NCBI RefSeq assembly: GCF_000002995.4
Contig: NW_025062478.1
Location: 12,086,001 to 12,150,000, forward strand
From: Brugia malayi
Taxonomy: Eukaryota > Nematoda > Chromadorea > Rhabditida > Onchocercidae
Direction: 5' to 3'
Length of the DNA stretch: 64,000 nucleotides
Under the pieces are notes generated by a model. The model was not told the DNA's origin. It saw nothing but the letters and a program-made list of their open reading frames with translations, and did no database searches. Of the stretch, positions 1-14,000 are shown piece by piece; the first letter of the stretch is position 1; the number at the start of each line of letters is the position of its first letter. Position numbers and translations under genes: made by a program.

Positions 1-305
1 ATTTAAATAGAAATTTAACACATTTCAAGGATAATTATTATAAAAGAAAACTTATCATAAATATTATAATATAAAGGAAAAAATTTAAAAAAAAAAACTG
101 TTCTTTTTGTTATTATTATTGTTATTGCTGTTGCATGCATTACTTACTTAAATTAAATTTGAAAATCTCAGCAAAGCAATAAAAATAACAATCATAAAAT
201 CTCACAAGCAAATAAATATAAATTTCAGATATTTCAAAAAACTGAAAAATTAAAAAAAAAAAAAGAAAAGAAAAAAAGTTAAAAAAAAAAAAATAAATAT
301 TGCAG

Positions 306-3300
306 ATTTCAAGTATTGGTGTTAAGCATCATTTAGCAATTAAAAATGTGCAAGCATCCGACAACGGTCGTTTTACGGTTCAAGCAATGAATGCAGCTGG
401 TATTAAGCAGTCTACTTGTATGCTTATTGTTGCACCAGCGCCAACACCTATTCCAGGCGCAAAAAGTGTCGCGTTAGTACTCATTCTTTTTTTTTTTGTC
501 TATTTAAATTTTTTAATTCAATTTTTTTTTAAATTAAATTTTGTTTTAATTTTCTTAGTTAAAAATTTTTACAATTTTTTTTTTTTTTCATTTTTAGTTT
601 TATCTTTTTTTTTAATATACAATATATTTTTGTTATAGTTATTGTAGTAATACATTAATTTTGACCAAAAAAAAAAAAAAAAATTTAAATAGTAATAAAA
701 AATTGTAGCTGTAGAATTATCAGAACTTATAAAAATTACCAAAGCTTTATAAATTATAATTTATTTTAGTGTAATATTTTTAGAAATATTACAGTTTATT
801 TCATTTATGAATTTTGAGCTAAAGTTATAAGTAATTAAAGCATAATGAAATATCTTAATTAATTGAAATAAATGAATGATAATAAATAGACAGTATTAAA
901 GTTTGAAAATTTTTGTACAAATTAAGAAAGAAATCGAAATAGACAGTGCATTGTTTGGTATTGTTTAATTAATTAATTAATTAATTAATTGGTATTATAA
1001 ATTCTTCTCATATTAATATTTAATAACATAAAATGATGTCATCAACAAAAAATGTATTTGTATTGAATGATTAAATATTCCAAATTTTATTTCAGTATCA
1101 TTTTTTCATTATTTTTATTATTCTATTATTTATTATCTAAGCAAGTAAAAAATGCTTTTATAATTTAATGTTTTATTGTAAAAAAAAATCATTTTTCATC
1201 CGAAATATTTTCATAACAAATAAAACAAAATTTACTAATTTAGTTTAAAATGATTGTATGAAGTGGAAAAACTTTTATTGAATATAATTGTTAATTAATT
1301 ATTTGATAGTTATATACATGCTATTTGCATACAATAAAAAATAATTTATTTGATTTAATGAAGAAAAAATTTTTTTAACAAATTTGATATTTCATTTAAT
1401 TTTTATTCCTTTTATAGAAATTCACCAGCACCACCACAAACGCCTATTGGTCCTTCAGCGCCAATTTTTCTCAAAGATTTAAAAAATTCACCGTTGAAAC
1501 CAGGCTCACAGATTATATTAGAGGCACGTGTAGTTGGTCACCCAGAACCACACGTGGAATGGTTTAAAAATGGTTCATCAATTAATAATTATCGGTTTGT
1601 TTCGTTTTATTCAATCATTTAATATTTAAAATTTAATATTTCATTGAATTTAATTAACAACGATTACTTTTGATCAATCAATCAGATCGATTAAAAATTT
1701 TATGTTTATGAAGTATTAACAGTGACATTTAGATTTGATTGAAAATATAAATTATTAATTCACAAAGAGAAGAATAATGAATAAAAAAAATAAAATGTCA
1801 TCTCATTAACTGATATAATTGCTCTCAAATCTAAGTTTAAGAATTAAGAATTCAATGTTTCTTCAAATTCTCTCTTATAAAATAAGAAAGAATTTTTTTG
1901 ATATTTCACAGTTTACTTTTTTTTAAAATCTTTTATTAGATATTATTTGCTTAGTAGGTTTATGAACTAACAAAAAAGTATTAAACTAATTCCATTCCAA
2001 TTTTTATTAGTTTTACGTCAATAACGTTACGTCAATACGCTTAACTGTAGATTAGTAAATTTTTCATCCAATTATCTATGATGAGATGAGTTTTGAAAAA
2101 GCAAAATAAAATTGATTATCAATTAGGAGACTGTTAGCTCAGAAATTCTTATCAGAAGGAAAATAAAAATTCAAGCAGCAGCTATTCAAATTATTTAAAT
2201 CATTGCATTTAAAAGAAAATATCGTTTTACAAATTTTTAAAATTTTATTTATGTGTTTATTTATTTATTTGAACAATTTCTTTTATTTGCTGTAAAGATT
2301 TATTTCGTGTTAGTTTCGAATTAAAACTGATGGATTTTTCTTTTTTTAGGGTCACAAATTTTTTAATGCCAATATCAGGGACAATAAAAATTTTAATTAT
2401 TTAATTCCATTAATGATTTTATTCAAATGATATATAATTTTACTATTTTCTACAAAAAATTTTTCCTTTTTCACAATTTTGCGGAAAGAATTATGATTAT
2501 TAATAGATGAAATTGGTGATAAAATTAAAGAAATGAGTGAAATTAAATGAGAAGAATATTCTTTTGTCATTTTATTATTTAAATAAAGTTATAAATTCAA
2601 TTACCTCAAATATAGTTGGCGACCTTGTCAATTATTTCATACGAATTCATAAAAAAGTTAATTTAAATATAAATTGAAAGAACAAAATAATTTTAAAAAG
2701 ATTTCATCTTCTTAAAATTATTTTCGCCTCATAAAAAAAAAAAAGAAAAAAGATGAACTTGAACTAAAATTTCCCTAAATTTTGTGATTTTATTAAATTA
2801 AATACAATAATATATCAAAACAGAACAAAAAAAAAAAGGCGAAATTAATTAAAATTAATTAAAATGAAAGTTATGTTTAGTGTGAAAACAGAATATGACG
2901 CTCGAACAGGTATTTGTGCATTAATTATACCTCAAATGTTCGCTGATGATATTGGCGAATATACATGTCGGGCGAATAATACCCATGGAGTTGCCGAATC
3001 ATCCGCAAAGGTATAGCAAAGTATTTTCTTTTTTTGATTTGTTGCAAATTTTTTTAATTATTAATTCATTTGCATATGATATTAAATAAAAGTATTAGAG
3101 AATAAATTTAAATTTTTATTTTCTCTCAGAATTTAGTATTTTCATAAAATTTTAGCAACGTTAAAAATGAACTGAAATGGAATGAATTACAATGAAATAA
3201 TAGTTAGACTAAGAAATATTGTATGATTAGATAAGATCTGAATTGAATTAGATTTAGAAAAGTAATAACTTAATAAATTGCTATTATTGACTTTTTATCA

Positions 3301-4701
3301 TCTCTCTCTCTCTCTCTTTTTTTTTTGAAATTTCATTGTATTTCAGTATTAAATTTTTTATTTATACAACATTTCTGGAAAGAATTTTATAACAAAATTT
3401 ATAACATAAATATTGCCAAAGCATTTTTGTAATTTGATTTCAAAAAAAAAATTATATGAAATTTATTTGGTTTTATTTTAAAGTTAATGCCACGAGATGA
3501 ATTCGAGAAATGGTTTTATGAGCAACAATCATTGATTACAACCGAACGAAAGCAAGCTATGCTTGCACAAACACAAAAGCAAAAGCTAGGTTAGGATTTG
3601 ATAATAAGCATTTATTATCAGTGAAAATTATTATCTGATAAGGTTTAACATTTTTATCAAAGTAATAAATAATATATCAATCATAGAATATGGAATATGA
3701 AAAATGAGAAAGGAATAGAATTTAAATTTTTAAAATTAAATTCCGAAAATTAATTAATTAATTGTTTTTTTTTACAAATATTTTGTCAAGTAAATAAATT
3801 TTTTTTTTTTTTTTTTTTTAAAAAAAAAAGGATAAATAATTTACAGAAACAAATTTGCCAATTTCACGGCAAACATTCCAACAGCGACAAACTGTCATTC
3901 AGCAACGTCCAGCAACTATTGCACAACGTCAAACAAAATTTGTTCAAAATGGCACTTTTGATTGTGATAGTACTACTGAAATTGTAAGTTGATATTATCA
4001 GTTTCTTATCAAATAAAATAAATATAAAAGTATTTTAAGTATTTTTGTTTTGTTAATTGATTATGAAAATAATACGAAAAACTTTCACTTCTTTTAGCTT
4101 ATCTGGGAGAAAGATAAATGATAAGAAATGATATATAGTTGCTCATTTATTTTATTACACTGCAATATTATGAGAAATCTTAAGCTTAAAGTCATATTTA
4201 CTTTAAGAAATTTAATCAAAATTCAAATTATCATTTATTATTTATCATTTAACAATTATTATTACCATTGATTACAAACAGATTATCAAAGAATTTTCTG
4301 ATCAATAATATTTACTATTAAAGTGAAACTATTAAACATAAGGTTTATGACATAATTATACATTTGTAGAAACTATTAAAGATTGAATTTAAATCAAACA
4401 ATTGCGATATTTCTTTGATAATTATTTTTTGTAGTTCGGTTCCTTTCTTTCTTTTAGCCTTGGGGTCTTAGTGAAAGTGAGACAGAAGCAGAACTTGCGT
4501 CAATTGATTCACGTGGTTTTGGCGGACCGCCACGAATGCAAACACCGCTGAAAGGTTTACGATTAACAGAAGGCACCGATGCTTTATTACAATGCAATAT
4601 TACGGGAAATCCTAAACCTAAGGTAGCATTTACTTTTAAATCAAATTCAGATTATTATTGTTATTACTAAGAAGTGAATTCTCGAATTCTGAAACATTTG
4701 A

Positions 4702-4736
<35 letters not shown>

Positions 4737-5086
4737 AGAAAGGAAATAATAATAACTTTGATTACTTCAGTTATTAGGTAATTTAAGCGAATCTTTTATT
4801 AAGTTTTATAAGATAAAAATGTGAGTAATCAAATCTTTAATGATTGATTGATTAATTAATTAATTATTATGTTATGATTCATAGAAAAAAAATTGTAATT
4901 TCAGCAATATTAAATGATATTTGTTTACAGGTTACGTGGTTAAAGAATGGAAAAATTGTGGATTTGATTAATTCAAAAGGAATTATGGCCGTATTTAAGG
5001 GATCTCTGGCACTTCTGAAGATTTCATCGGTGGTACCTAAGGATAGTGGAGAATACACACTTGTTGCGGAAAATTATTACGGAAAG
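306..5086 (+). other. ketn-1: Kettin N-terminal exons: partial Ig, two Ig domains and a Gln-rich linker
   Basis: Exons read by eye are 306-about 475, 1418-1594, 2881-3010, 3484-3589, 3847-3983, 4458-4622 and 4931-5086. The first gives the D-G strands of an Ig domain ('SDNGRFTVQAMNAAG'). Exons 1418-1594 and 2881-3010 form a full Ig, from 'APIFLKDL' to 'GEYTCRANNTHG'. Exons 3484-3983 encode a Gln-rich, charged linker with no Ig fold ('QKQKLETNLPISRQ', then 'QQRPATIAQRQ'). Exons 4458-5086 form the next Ig, which starts 'GGPPRMQTPLKGL' and has the F strand 'DSGEYTLVAENYYG'. The 1418 exon needs two bases carried over from before it. I see no GT donor after 306-475 that supplies them, so a micro-exon or other splice form is likely there. 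Confidence 0.85.
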
Positions 5087-8000
5087 GTTAAATGTTTTCT
5101 TTTTTTAAAGTTAAAAATTTACATCTAATCATTAAACTGTTGAACTCTTCTAAGATGTTTGATTAAATGATAAAGAAGATAAAATTGCTGATATAATTTA
5201 TAAATCACCTAATATTCAACCAAAAAAAAGTTTACTCTGACGAGAATTTACTTAATTTGCCACGAAAATTCATCTTAAATTCCTGCTCAAGTTAAATTGA
5301 ATTTTTTTATCTACTCTATTGATTTTTGTAATTATTACCATTGCATAATGCTAATCACCATCAATTAAACCTTATCATACCTGATCTATTTAGAATATCA
5401 ATATGAAGTACTCTCACTTAGCGATGTTGATCACCTATTTTGATATTTTGATTGGTGGGTTTGGTAATTGAATATTACCTGTAATACTTGGTGCCCCAGA
5501 AATAGTTTTCCTCGGGTTAATGCTTTATCTTTTTGGTTTACTTTTGTAGCTTTGTTGATGGTTTATCAGTTTTTTTTATTAGTGGTGGTCCAGGTAGTAG
5601 TTGAACTTTCTATCCTCCTTTAAGAGTTGAGGGTCAGCCAGAAGTTTCTCTAGATGTTATAATTTAATTAAGCCTTATCAATACACATGAGGCATTCGAT
5701 GATGCTAATCATCGTTATCATCAACAATTAAGCCTTATCATACCTGACCTCATTTAATATATCAGTATAGATGATGTATTCTCAATCAGTGATAACTATC
5801 ATCGTTATCATCACTAACTAAGTTTTATCATTTAATTGTTGTAATAGTGTTTGTTTAGGAGATATGAGCTATCTTTCTCCTTATATTTTGCAGCAATTGA
5901 ATCATAATTCGTTTCTGCCTTGATGACTCATAAAAAAGAAAATGAACAAATTTCAGAGCTAAAAATCCAGATGGAATTTTAAATTGTTTAGTGTAAGATT
6001 GTCAGATTAGTTTTATCTACAAAAAAAAAAGAAAAAAATTTTTCTGAACTAATTTTGCAGAAAAATTCAAAGTTATCAATTGCAAAGTGCTATCAAAAAT
6101 CTTTATGACTTCTATGATTTTAACTAATGAATTGATGAATATTTTAACTTTTGCTATTTATGAAAAATAGAAGTTTACTAATATACTTCAATATATTAAC
6201 ACTAAAATGTGAAACATAAAGTGCACACACAATTTTTTTAAATTTAAAATTTGAGTCAATTTGTAATTGATGCTAAAACATAAAAAAGAAAAACACCTCA
6301 AATCATATAAAGTTTCATTGAACAATAATGGATTTTACTAACAAAAATTATAGAATGAATCATCCCTCATTAATTACTAATTATAAAAAGTAGAACAAAA
6401 ATACAAGCAAAAAGTAATGAGTCATTAATGAGTCAATTCCAAAAAAAAAGTTCAACTTTAGCTTTAGAATTTTATTTTTTTTAAAAAAAAAATTTGTTAT
6501 TTTTATTCATCAATAAATCGAATATTATTGGAAAATTTAAGTTTATTTTTCCGCTTCAAATTATTTTATCGGTGTTCCTTTTATTCCCCACATATTAATT
6601 TGTTTCTATTTACTTTCGTCGTTAGCAACAGAGAAAAGAAGAGAGAGAGAGAGAGAGAGAGAGAAAAACATTTTTAAGAAAGTTTGTTTGGATATTGTTT
6701 AAACAATTTTTCCCGAAAAAAAAAAATTGGGAGAGCAAAAATAAAAAAAAAACGAATACGTTGCATAAATTGTATTTTATAAGCATTCTGCTTTGATGTT
6801 TTATGACTTTTAAATTTTTAACGAAGACAATTTTCATTTTTAAGTCCATAATTTTTTTTTTTTTAAAAAAAAAGAAAAAATTCAATCTTTTAAATTCAAG
6901 AAAAAAATTTTGTTTCTATTTTTTAAATTGATTGCAATCAACAACAGTTTTCAATATAAAATAACAGAAATTTTTTGATAATTAATCGCTATTAATTAAA
7001 TTAACATTTAATGACTTTCATATCTAATAAGCCTATTTTAACATAATATATCATTTGGCTTTGGCTTATTATAAACTTTTCTACTAAAAATACTTTAAGC
7101 AAAAGGTGTGAAATTGTTATATTTTCAATTTAGTCTAGCAGAGATAATATGATTGATGATTTTACTGCTAAATACTTTTATATTTTTGTTATGCGTAAAT
7201 AACACAGACAAAAAAAAAATTTTTGAAAAAAAAAAGAAAAAACGAACCTTATTGATTTCTTTTTAAGGGGTAATTCATTATCAGTGTTTATTTTGATCCT
7301 GTAGATCTCGAGAGGCGAGAATTGAAAAGTACTGATGGAATGATTTTTTTTTTTTTTTTTACTACTTAGCAAACCGATCGGATGATGTGGCAAAAATTTC
7401 AAATGCAAAGAAATGAACTAAAGCGCTAAAGATGGATGAGTAGGTGGATTTTACCGCCTCAAACTAACTACTTCTATCTCTGTCATTCTATTACTAAACA
7501 TTTCTTTGAAATTTTTCTACCGATAATACTATTTGCTTCACTCATTCTCATCGCATTGCTTTTCTTTCGGATTAGTAAAGCAAAAAGAAAAGTAAAAAAA
7601 AAAAAAAAAGAAAGAAAGAAAAAGAGAAAAAGAGACAGAAAAAATGTGAAAGCAAAGTTTTCTCTCTCTCTCTCTTAAATTAATGAATATTTCGTACTAA
7701 TAGTGATAAGTGATAGTGATAAGTGATAATGAGATGGAAATTTTGAGATGCGAAAAAAAAGTGAAAAGGAAAAAGCAGCAAGAGATGATGGCAGCAAGAG
7801 ATGATGGAACGTTTGCACTCCCATAATGAAAATTGTTGAGCGCAAATAGAAATATGATCAAATGGATGAAAGATTAGTTAATGATAGAAAGAAAGAAAAA
7901 CGAAAACTATCCTAGTAAATGAATGTATCTTTTGAAAATTTGAGAAACTAAAGAAATGATAGAGAGTAAAGAAAATTGAAAAGATTGAGGACGAAAAAAA

Positions 8001-11000
8001 GAAATAAAATTTTTTGAAAAATTTCTCACTTATTTCTACATATAAAAGTGCTGTGTTATTGTTTAAAATACTATAATATAATAACGCTATCGAAATACCA
8101 AGAAATCTCGGTCATTTGAGATGGAAAGGTGGATGAATTAATATACCTTTTCATATATTATTCATCTTCAATTATTTTTATAATTCAGTATTTCCCCGTC
8201 TGTTGACAGTTTTTTTTTTCATTTCTGACAGTTTACCTTTCAACTAATCTATGTGAAATTGATACCTTTTCTTTTTAATTTTAGTCTTATTAATTTCATT
8301 TTAGTATTCGAATTATTTTAATTATTTAATAAAATTTAATTTTTTTGTAATCGTCAGATATTCTTTTTTGAAAATTAACATTGAATTGTTAAATTCTTTT
8401 TGTATCAGAAAAGTATCATTCATTTTGTTTTGATGAAACTTTAATGCAAATAATTTCATTAGGTAATTTTTTTTTTTTTTTTTTTAGTGTGGTATTAAAT
8501 ATTTTTAGGTTATTTACTATCACTTATCACTTATCTGAAAAGGTCACTTGAATACATCTTCTTATTAACCTTTCATATGTGTTGGAAATATTTTTGAATA
8601 CACATTGTCACTTTCAGCTTTTTATTATTACTTTTTTCTTTCAGAAATGCTTGACTAGCAATTCTGAACAATTCCTAAAGATTAATTATTTGTTGTACGA
8701 AAATTAAAAATTTCAAATATATATCACAAAATGTATATTTTAAATTATATTACCAAATTGAACTTTTTTTTGACCAAATATGTTTGTTTATTTGAAATGG
8801 CGCAAATGCTCAAAGTCCATTAGTCTATTTCGTTGTAAGAATAAATTGAAAAATATGCTAAATTGTTATATTTAAAATTGATTCATTGTTAGATTATTTA
8901 GCCATAAGGAATATACAATATTAAATTTAATGTAATGCATAATTGAATCTAATACAATTATCTCTTATTCTCTTTATCTTAACTTTAACTTTATACTTTT
9001 CACATAAAAATTATTATTATTCTATGATTTAAAAAAATAGAAGCAATGATCTGGTAGTATTATATTTGTGCATAATTCGGCACTAAACAAATCGAATGTT
9101 TAGTTTTGTTGATTCTAGAGAGCTTCATTGGTGACGATAATTAATTGAGTGTATAAACTGAACAGAGAGTTTTAGGTCCCTCCTATCTCTAAGATTAAAT
9201 TTCTCTTCTCTCTAACTTTCTTCTCCTAATGTTTGATGATACTTTTCATTCTTATATTTCAGATGCTTAAAATTTAATGTTCTAATTTTTGTTTATATTT
9301 TCTTATCTTCCATTTATTAAGGAATTAATTATGCCAATTATTTATTTATTTTGAAAAATTATTATTTAAAATTTTTACAACAACAAATATTATTGAATTT
9401 TTTTGTTTGACTGAATTTTATTATGGTTGCTATAGAATTGTTTACAAAAATGTATTCATTGCTAGAAATACCTAAACAATTTGCTATTACCAATAAAGTT
9501 TAAGGTTGAGAGTAAAGCGCTTGTTGAAGTATATCCGTTGTATATACCGAATGAGCAGCGATCACCACCTGTTGAACAATTTCAACAATTTTACCCGGTA
9601 GAAAGTAATTACGAACAATCTCATCAATTAAAGCAGCACGTTAGATTTTTCAGTTTACTAAAACTTTTTTGTTAAAAAATCACAACTTAGTTCATTTTTT
9701 CAAAATTTAACTTATTGCTATTCAAAGTTTCATTTATTAAAATTTACCTCCATGTTTTATTAGGTAAGTTTAAATTAACATTGAAATGAGTGCAACTTTA
9801 TATTTGATATTTTGGTAATTACTCATTTCAACAGCATTTAAAGGTTAATTAGCTAGCTTACTTATATCTTTTTTGCTACAAAGGGATTCATTAAATCTGA
9901 AGTAGTATTTGAAATAGAAACTAGATTAAATTTTGATACATCTGACTTGTGAAATTATATTTTATGCATAATACTTCTTCAATTATTAAAATATCATAGC
10001 ATTCTGTCGAATGTTTTTGCTTTTTTTTTTTAACTAGAAAATTTTAAATTAATTAAAAAATTTAAGCAATTGACTGTAATATCTGATAAATTAGCAATAA
10101 TTTATTCATTTGCCAGAAATTCAGTACATTTAATGATACTTAAAATGAAAGCATTAATTTTTGTTTACCATAAGAAATCTTAAGTGTTTCAAAATTTTAT
10201 GATAATGAAAATAAATGAAACAGTAATTGGTGCTATCCTAAATAAGGAAGTTTCGCTTTTTTTTTTTCTTTAATTTTATCCAATTACGATGAAATAATTT
10301 AATTTTTTTAATTCAAATATGAAAATTTTCAATTCAAACACAGTACAGGTAATGGAATTTTTTGTGTTTGAATCTTTAAATAAATTTATTTCAAATTATG
10401 TTGTAAAATTTTAAAAATTACAAAGTATTAGTTAAATTGGTAGACAAAAAGAAAACTAGATATTATTTTATCATATATTAAAATCAAATTGCTTTATTAT
10501 AATTCAAACAAATCAAATCATTAATGAAAATAATTAGCACAGAATGAAGTGGACATTGAAATTAACATTAATTATGTAAAAATTAAGTTTTTGCCATTAG
10601 TATCTAAACCAAAGTTTCTTTTTGAAGATTTCATTTAATTATCTGTCCATTCGAAAATTTTAGTTATAATTTTTGATACCGCTATTGATTGCATTAGATC
10701 GTGTTCTAAGGATTTCAAATTGATTAATAACTAAAGGTTAGAAGTCAACTGGAAGGTTGTAGGTAAAAGAAAAAATGCAGCTGAATTCTATTAAAATAAA
10801 AAAAAAAATTATTTACTTAAAAAATTTATTTGTTAAATGCTAAAAACGTATGCCACAAATTTGTGGTCTACGGAAGTTTTTTTTTTTTGTTTTGTTTTAT
10901 TTAATTTTAAATTTGTTCACTGCTAAGCAGTATAGCAGTATACTTTAGAAAAACAAATATCATTTACTAAATAACTTACATTAGTCATTTCAATTTTCAG

Positions 11001-14000
11001 TATTTGAGGATGACTGATTTGTTTGAATTTCTTATTTAAAAAAAAAAAAATTGTTATAGATAGATGAATCGTTTTATTGTTAAATTGTTTTAAGTGTTCA
11101 ATTTATTCATCTTTTATTAAACATAATCAAAGTTATGTCAAAAAGAAATTTACGAAAAACTTAGCGATAACAATCGAATCGAAATTCTTAAAATTTGTTA
11201 CACTGAATTAAATAATACATTTTTTATTGCAACTCTTATTATATAATAATAAATTCGTTTATACAAGTAATGACAAGTGAATTTAACAAAAGCAATCAAA
11301 AATTTTTAAAAGTTTAAATTTTACGCAAAAATGGTTGATATCAGAATTGAATTGAGTTTTTTAAGTTTGAAATTTACATATTGTATTTAATAAAATTAAC
11401 CATAATTAGTTAATTAAAATGAAAAGCTAAAGGCATGCAACAAATTATAATGCGCTTTTATCGAAAAAAAAACTTTGGCGCTATTGACAAACAGTATGTG
11501 TAATTTGAAAAATGAGAAAATAAAAGTGAAAAGGTTAAAAAAAATAAAGCAAATGCAAAAGCAAAAAAAAAAAAAAAGACTTATTTTATAAATTGTCCTA
11601 CAAAAATTTCGTTTATTTTTATTTTTCTCAAATACATCCATTAAATTTTCCCAGTGGCAAGAGAGCAATCAAACGAAACAGCAACAACAGCGCCAACCAA
11701 TCAGACATTTACCGCAGCAAACACATTACGCTCAAACGGCAATTTCTCATCCACAGGTAAATTCGAACTATCATTTTTGAATTTCTTTAAGGAAGAGAAA
11801 AAGTATGCTAAAGAAAGAAGTTAAAAGGAATATTAAAGTTTGTTGAAAGTTAAACTTTTAAAATTTGCTGATATCGAATTTATGTATTAATGGATTATCA
11901 CATTGAGTTATTACTTGAATTCATTGTCACCAATGGCATTTCTCATAAATTTTGACTGATAAATTATTTGATCTAATTGAAGCAATGACAAATTTGATTT
12001 AGACAAATGTATGGAAATTATTTGATGCTTCAAATGTACAAAATTTTCATTCTTATTATTTGAAATCTTCAATCAATTTTAATTTGATAAAAATATGATG
12101 TTTTGGTTGTCTGATAATACAAATTAGAAAGTCAAACAATTTAAAAACTTTTTTGATATCATTAAATACCAATCAATTTTATCGTTATATTATTATTTTT
12201 ACTATCATTTTGCTTGCCCTTGGTTTTTTTTTTCTTTTTTATAATTCAAATATAAAAATTTTATTGTAGTGATATATGACTTTAAAATTGAAATGATTGT
12301 TTTTTTTTTTTTTTTTTTTAGGTTTATAATCAACCAAAAGTATACCACGCTCAGTACACGCAGGTATATTTCATTTTTAAATTTTTAATAATTTTTGAAA
12401 TTAAATTATTGGTGAAAAAACATTTTGCAGTTATCGTTCATTAAAAAATGCAATTTTTTTAAAAACTTATTTTTTGTCAAATTTAGTATAAGTCAGTTTA
12501 CCTTATCTGGTAAAATCATTGTTTTTTAAGCCTGAATACGAACGGCGATATCTACAATCTGCTTATCACCCTTATCAGACTTATCAAGTAATTCCTTATA
12601 TTTCATACTTTATGTCTATTCAGGCCATTTACTTCTTATCAGAAATATCATAAAAGTTTTTTTGTTTCACTTGAATTTTAGATTATTCATCTATTTTTTT
12701 CAAGTTTATTAATAAGAAATTCTTATTTTCAACTACTTTTTGGGCACTTTTTTTAGCAGCAATTTTACGAGCAACCATATCAAATATCAGAACTACCACA
12801 ATCAGAAGAACAGTATCACGATAAAGTAAGTTTACTTATAAGTAATATCAAAATAAGCTTAAGTGTCAAAGGTTAACCTATCCTGTCAAGTAATCCGAAG
12901 TGAAAACAAAAGCTTTTGAGCTTTAATAATATCATTTTCAGTTTATTTTAAACTAACACAATTCTAATTAATCAAAGAATTGAATAAACTGATGTAATAT
13001 CAAAAAAAAAATAAATTATTTTAAAGTTTTCTTCCTTTTTTTCTTTTAATTATAGCTAAAGCAAAAAAATTATTTCAATTAATTTAAATAATAGACGAAT
13101 GAAAATTTTAGCTAAAAAGCATTCATATTTTTTTAGAGTGTTAATTTTAATCAAAAAAATTAAAGATGAATAAAGAAAAAAAAAAAGTTAGAAAATCTTT
13201 TTCAATGTTTATTTATTATTTCATAATGAAAATATTTGAAATGTTTATAAATTGATTAATAATTATTTTCTAAATGATTTTGATTACAATGAATCGTTGA
13301 GAATTTCATTATGATCGCTCGGATATCTAAGACCGGCCACAAATAGGCTTAATCTAAGAATTATGAATTGACAATGTTACTGTATGTGTTATCAGTGTGA
13401 TAATACCTAATTTGATAATTAGGAGAGCAAAAGATGAAGTAAATATGAAATTCAAGTTATAATAGTAATAAATAATATTTAATTTTAATACAATAAGCCA
13501 ATAATTATATTAAATTGATGCATTCTTTTTCTATAATGTATAATTGTATGCATATAGCTTTTAAATATTTACTTTTCTTTTCTTGTTTCATTCACTTTCT
13601 AATTTTTAATATTCATTTGTATAGAATTTGCACTAAAAATGAATGGTAAATTAGGCGTGTCAATTACAGTTTGAAGAGCATCGACCTTTCTTACCACGTC
13701 CTACTTATCAGCAGCAGCGGCATCAGCAGCGGCAGCAACAGCAGCGGCAGCGGCAGCAGCTTCCTTCACCAGCGCAATTGAATTCGCAGTTGCAGTACCA
13801 GCAGCAGTACGAACAGCATCACCCGTATCATACATATTTTGATAATATCGAACAGAGCCGATACTATCAGAATATGCCTCTTGTTGAGCGGATTGCACCT
13901 CAGGTAGGCATTTTTCATTTTGTTAATTGATTGGTACAAAATGGTATCGGTTAGAATCATGTATTGGAATGAAATGAAGTGAAGTAATCGTTATGTTACT

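Larger units (their letters stand above)
5087..9504 (+). other. Long kettin intron (4.4 kb)
   Basis: I see no convincing exon here. The stretch holds a diverged repeat cluster (5357-5830), a (GA)n run (6639-6664), a short (CT)n run (about 7660-7676) and two small tandem duplications (about 7702-7728 and 7775-7806). It also has many A and T tracts. An open frame at 7436-7678 would give a hydrophobic segment followed by a Lys/Arg-rich tail. It lacks supporting exon structure and its tail comes from purine-rich low-complexity DNA. The acceptor that closes the intron (TTTAAG before 9505) is weak, so this part of the gene may be spliced variably. Confidence 0.6.

Noticed and set aside
7436..7678. 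Open frame with a hydrophobic segment and Lys/Arg-rich tail in a kettin intron
   Set aside because: The tail comes from an A/G low-complexity run and there is no exon partner or other support.
13406..13423. 7-base perfect hairpin CCTAATT/AATTAGG
   Set aside because: Short AT-rich hairpins are expected by chance in this sequence.
13701..13898. Minus-strand Ala-rich open frame
   Set aside because: It is the reverse reading of the CAG/CAA-rich kettin exon 13670-13903.
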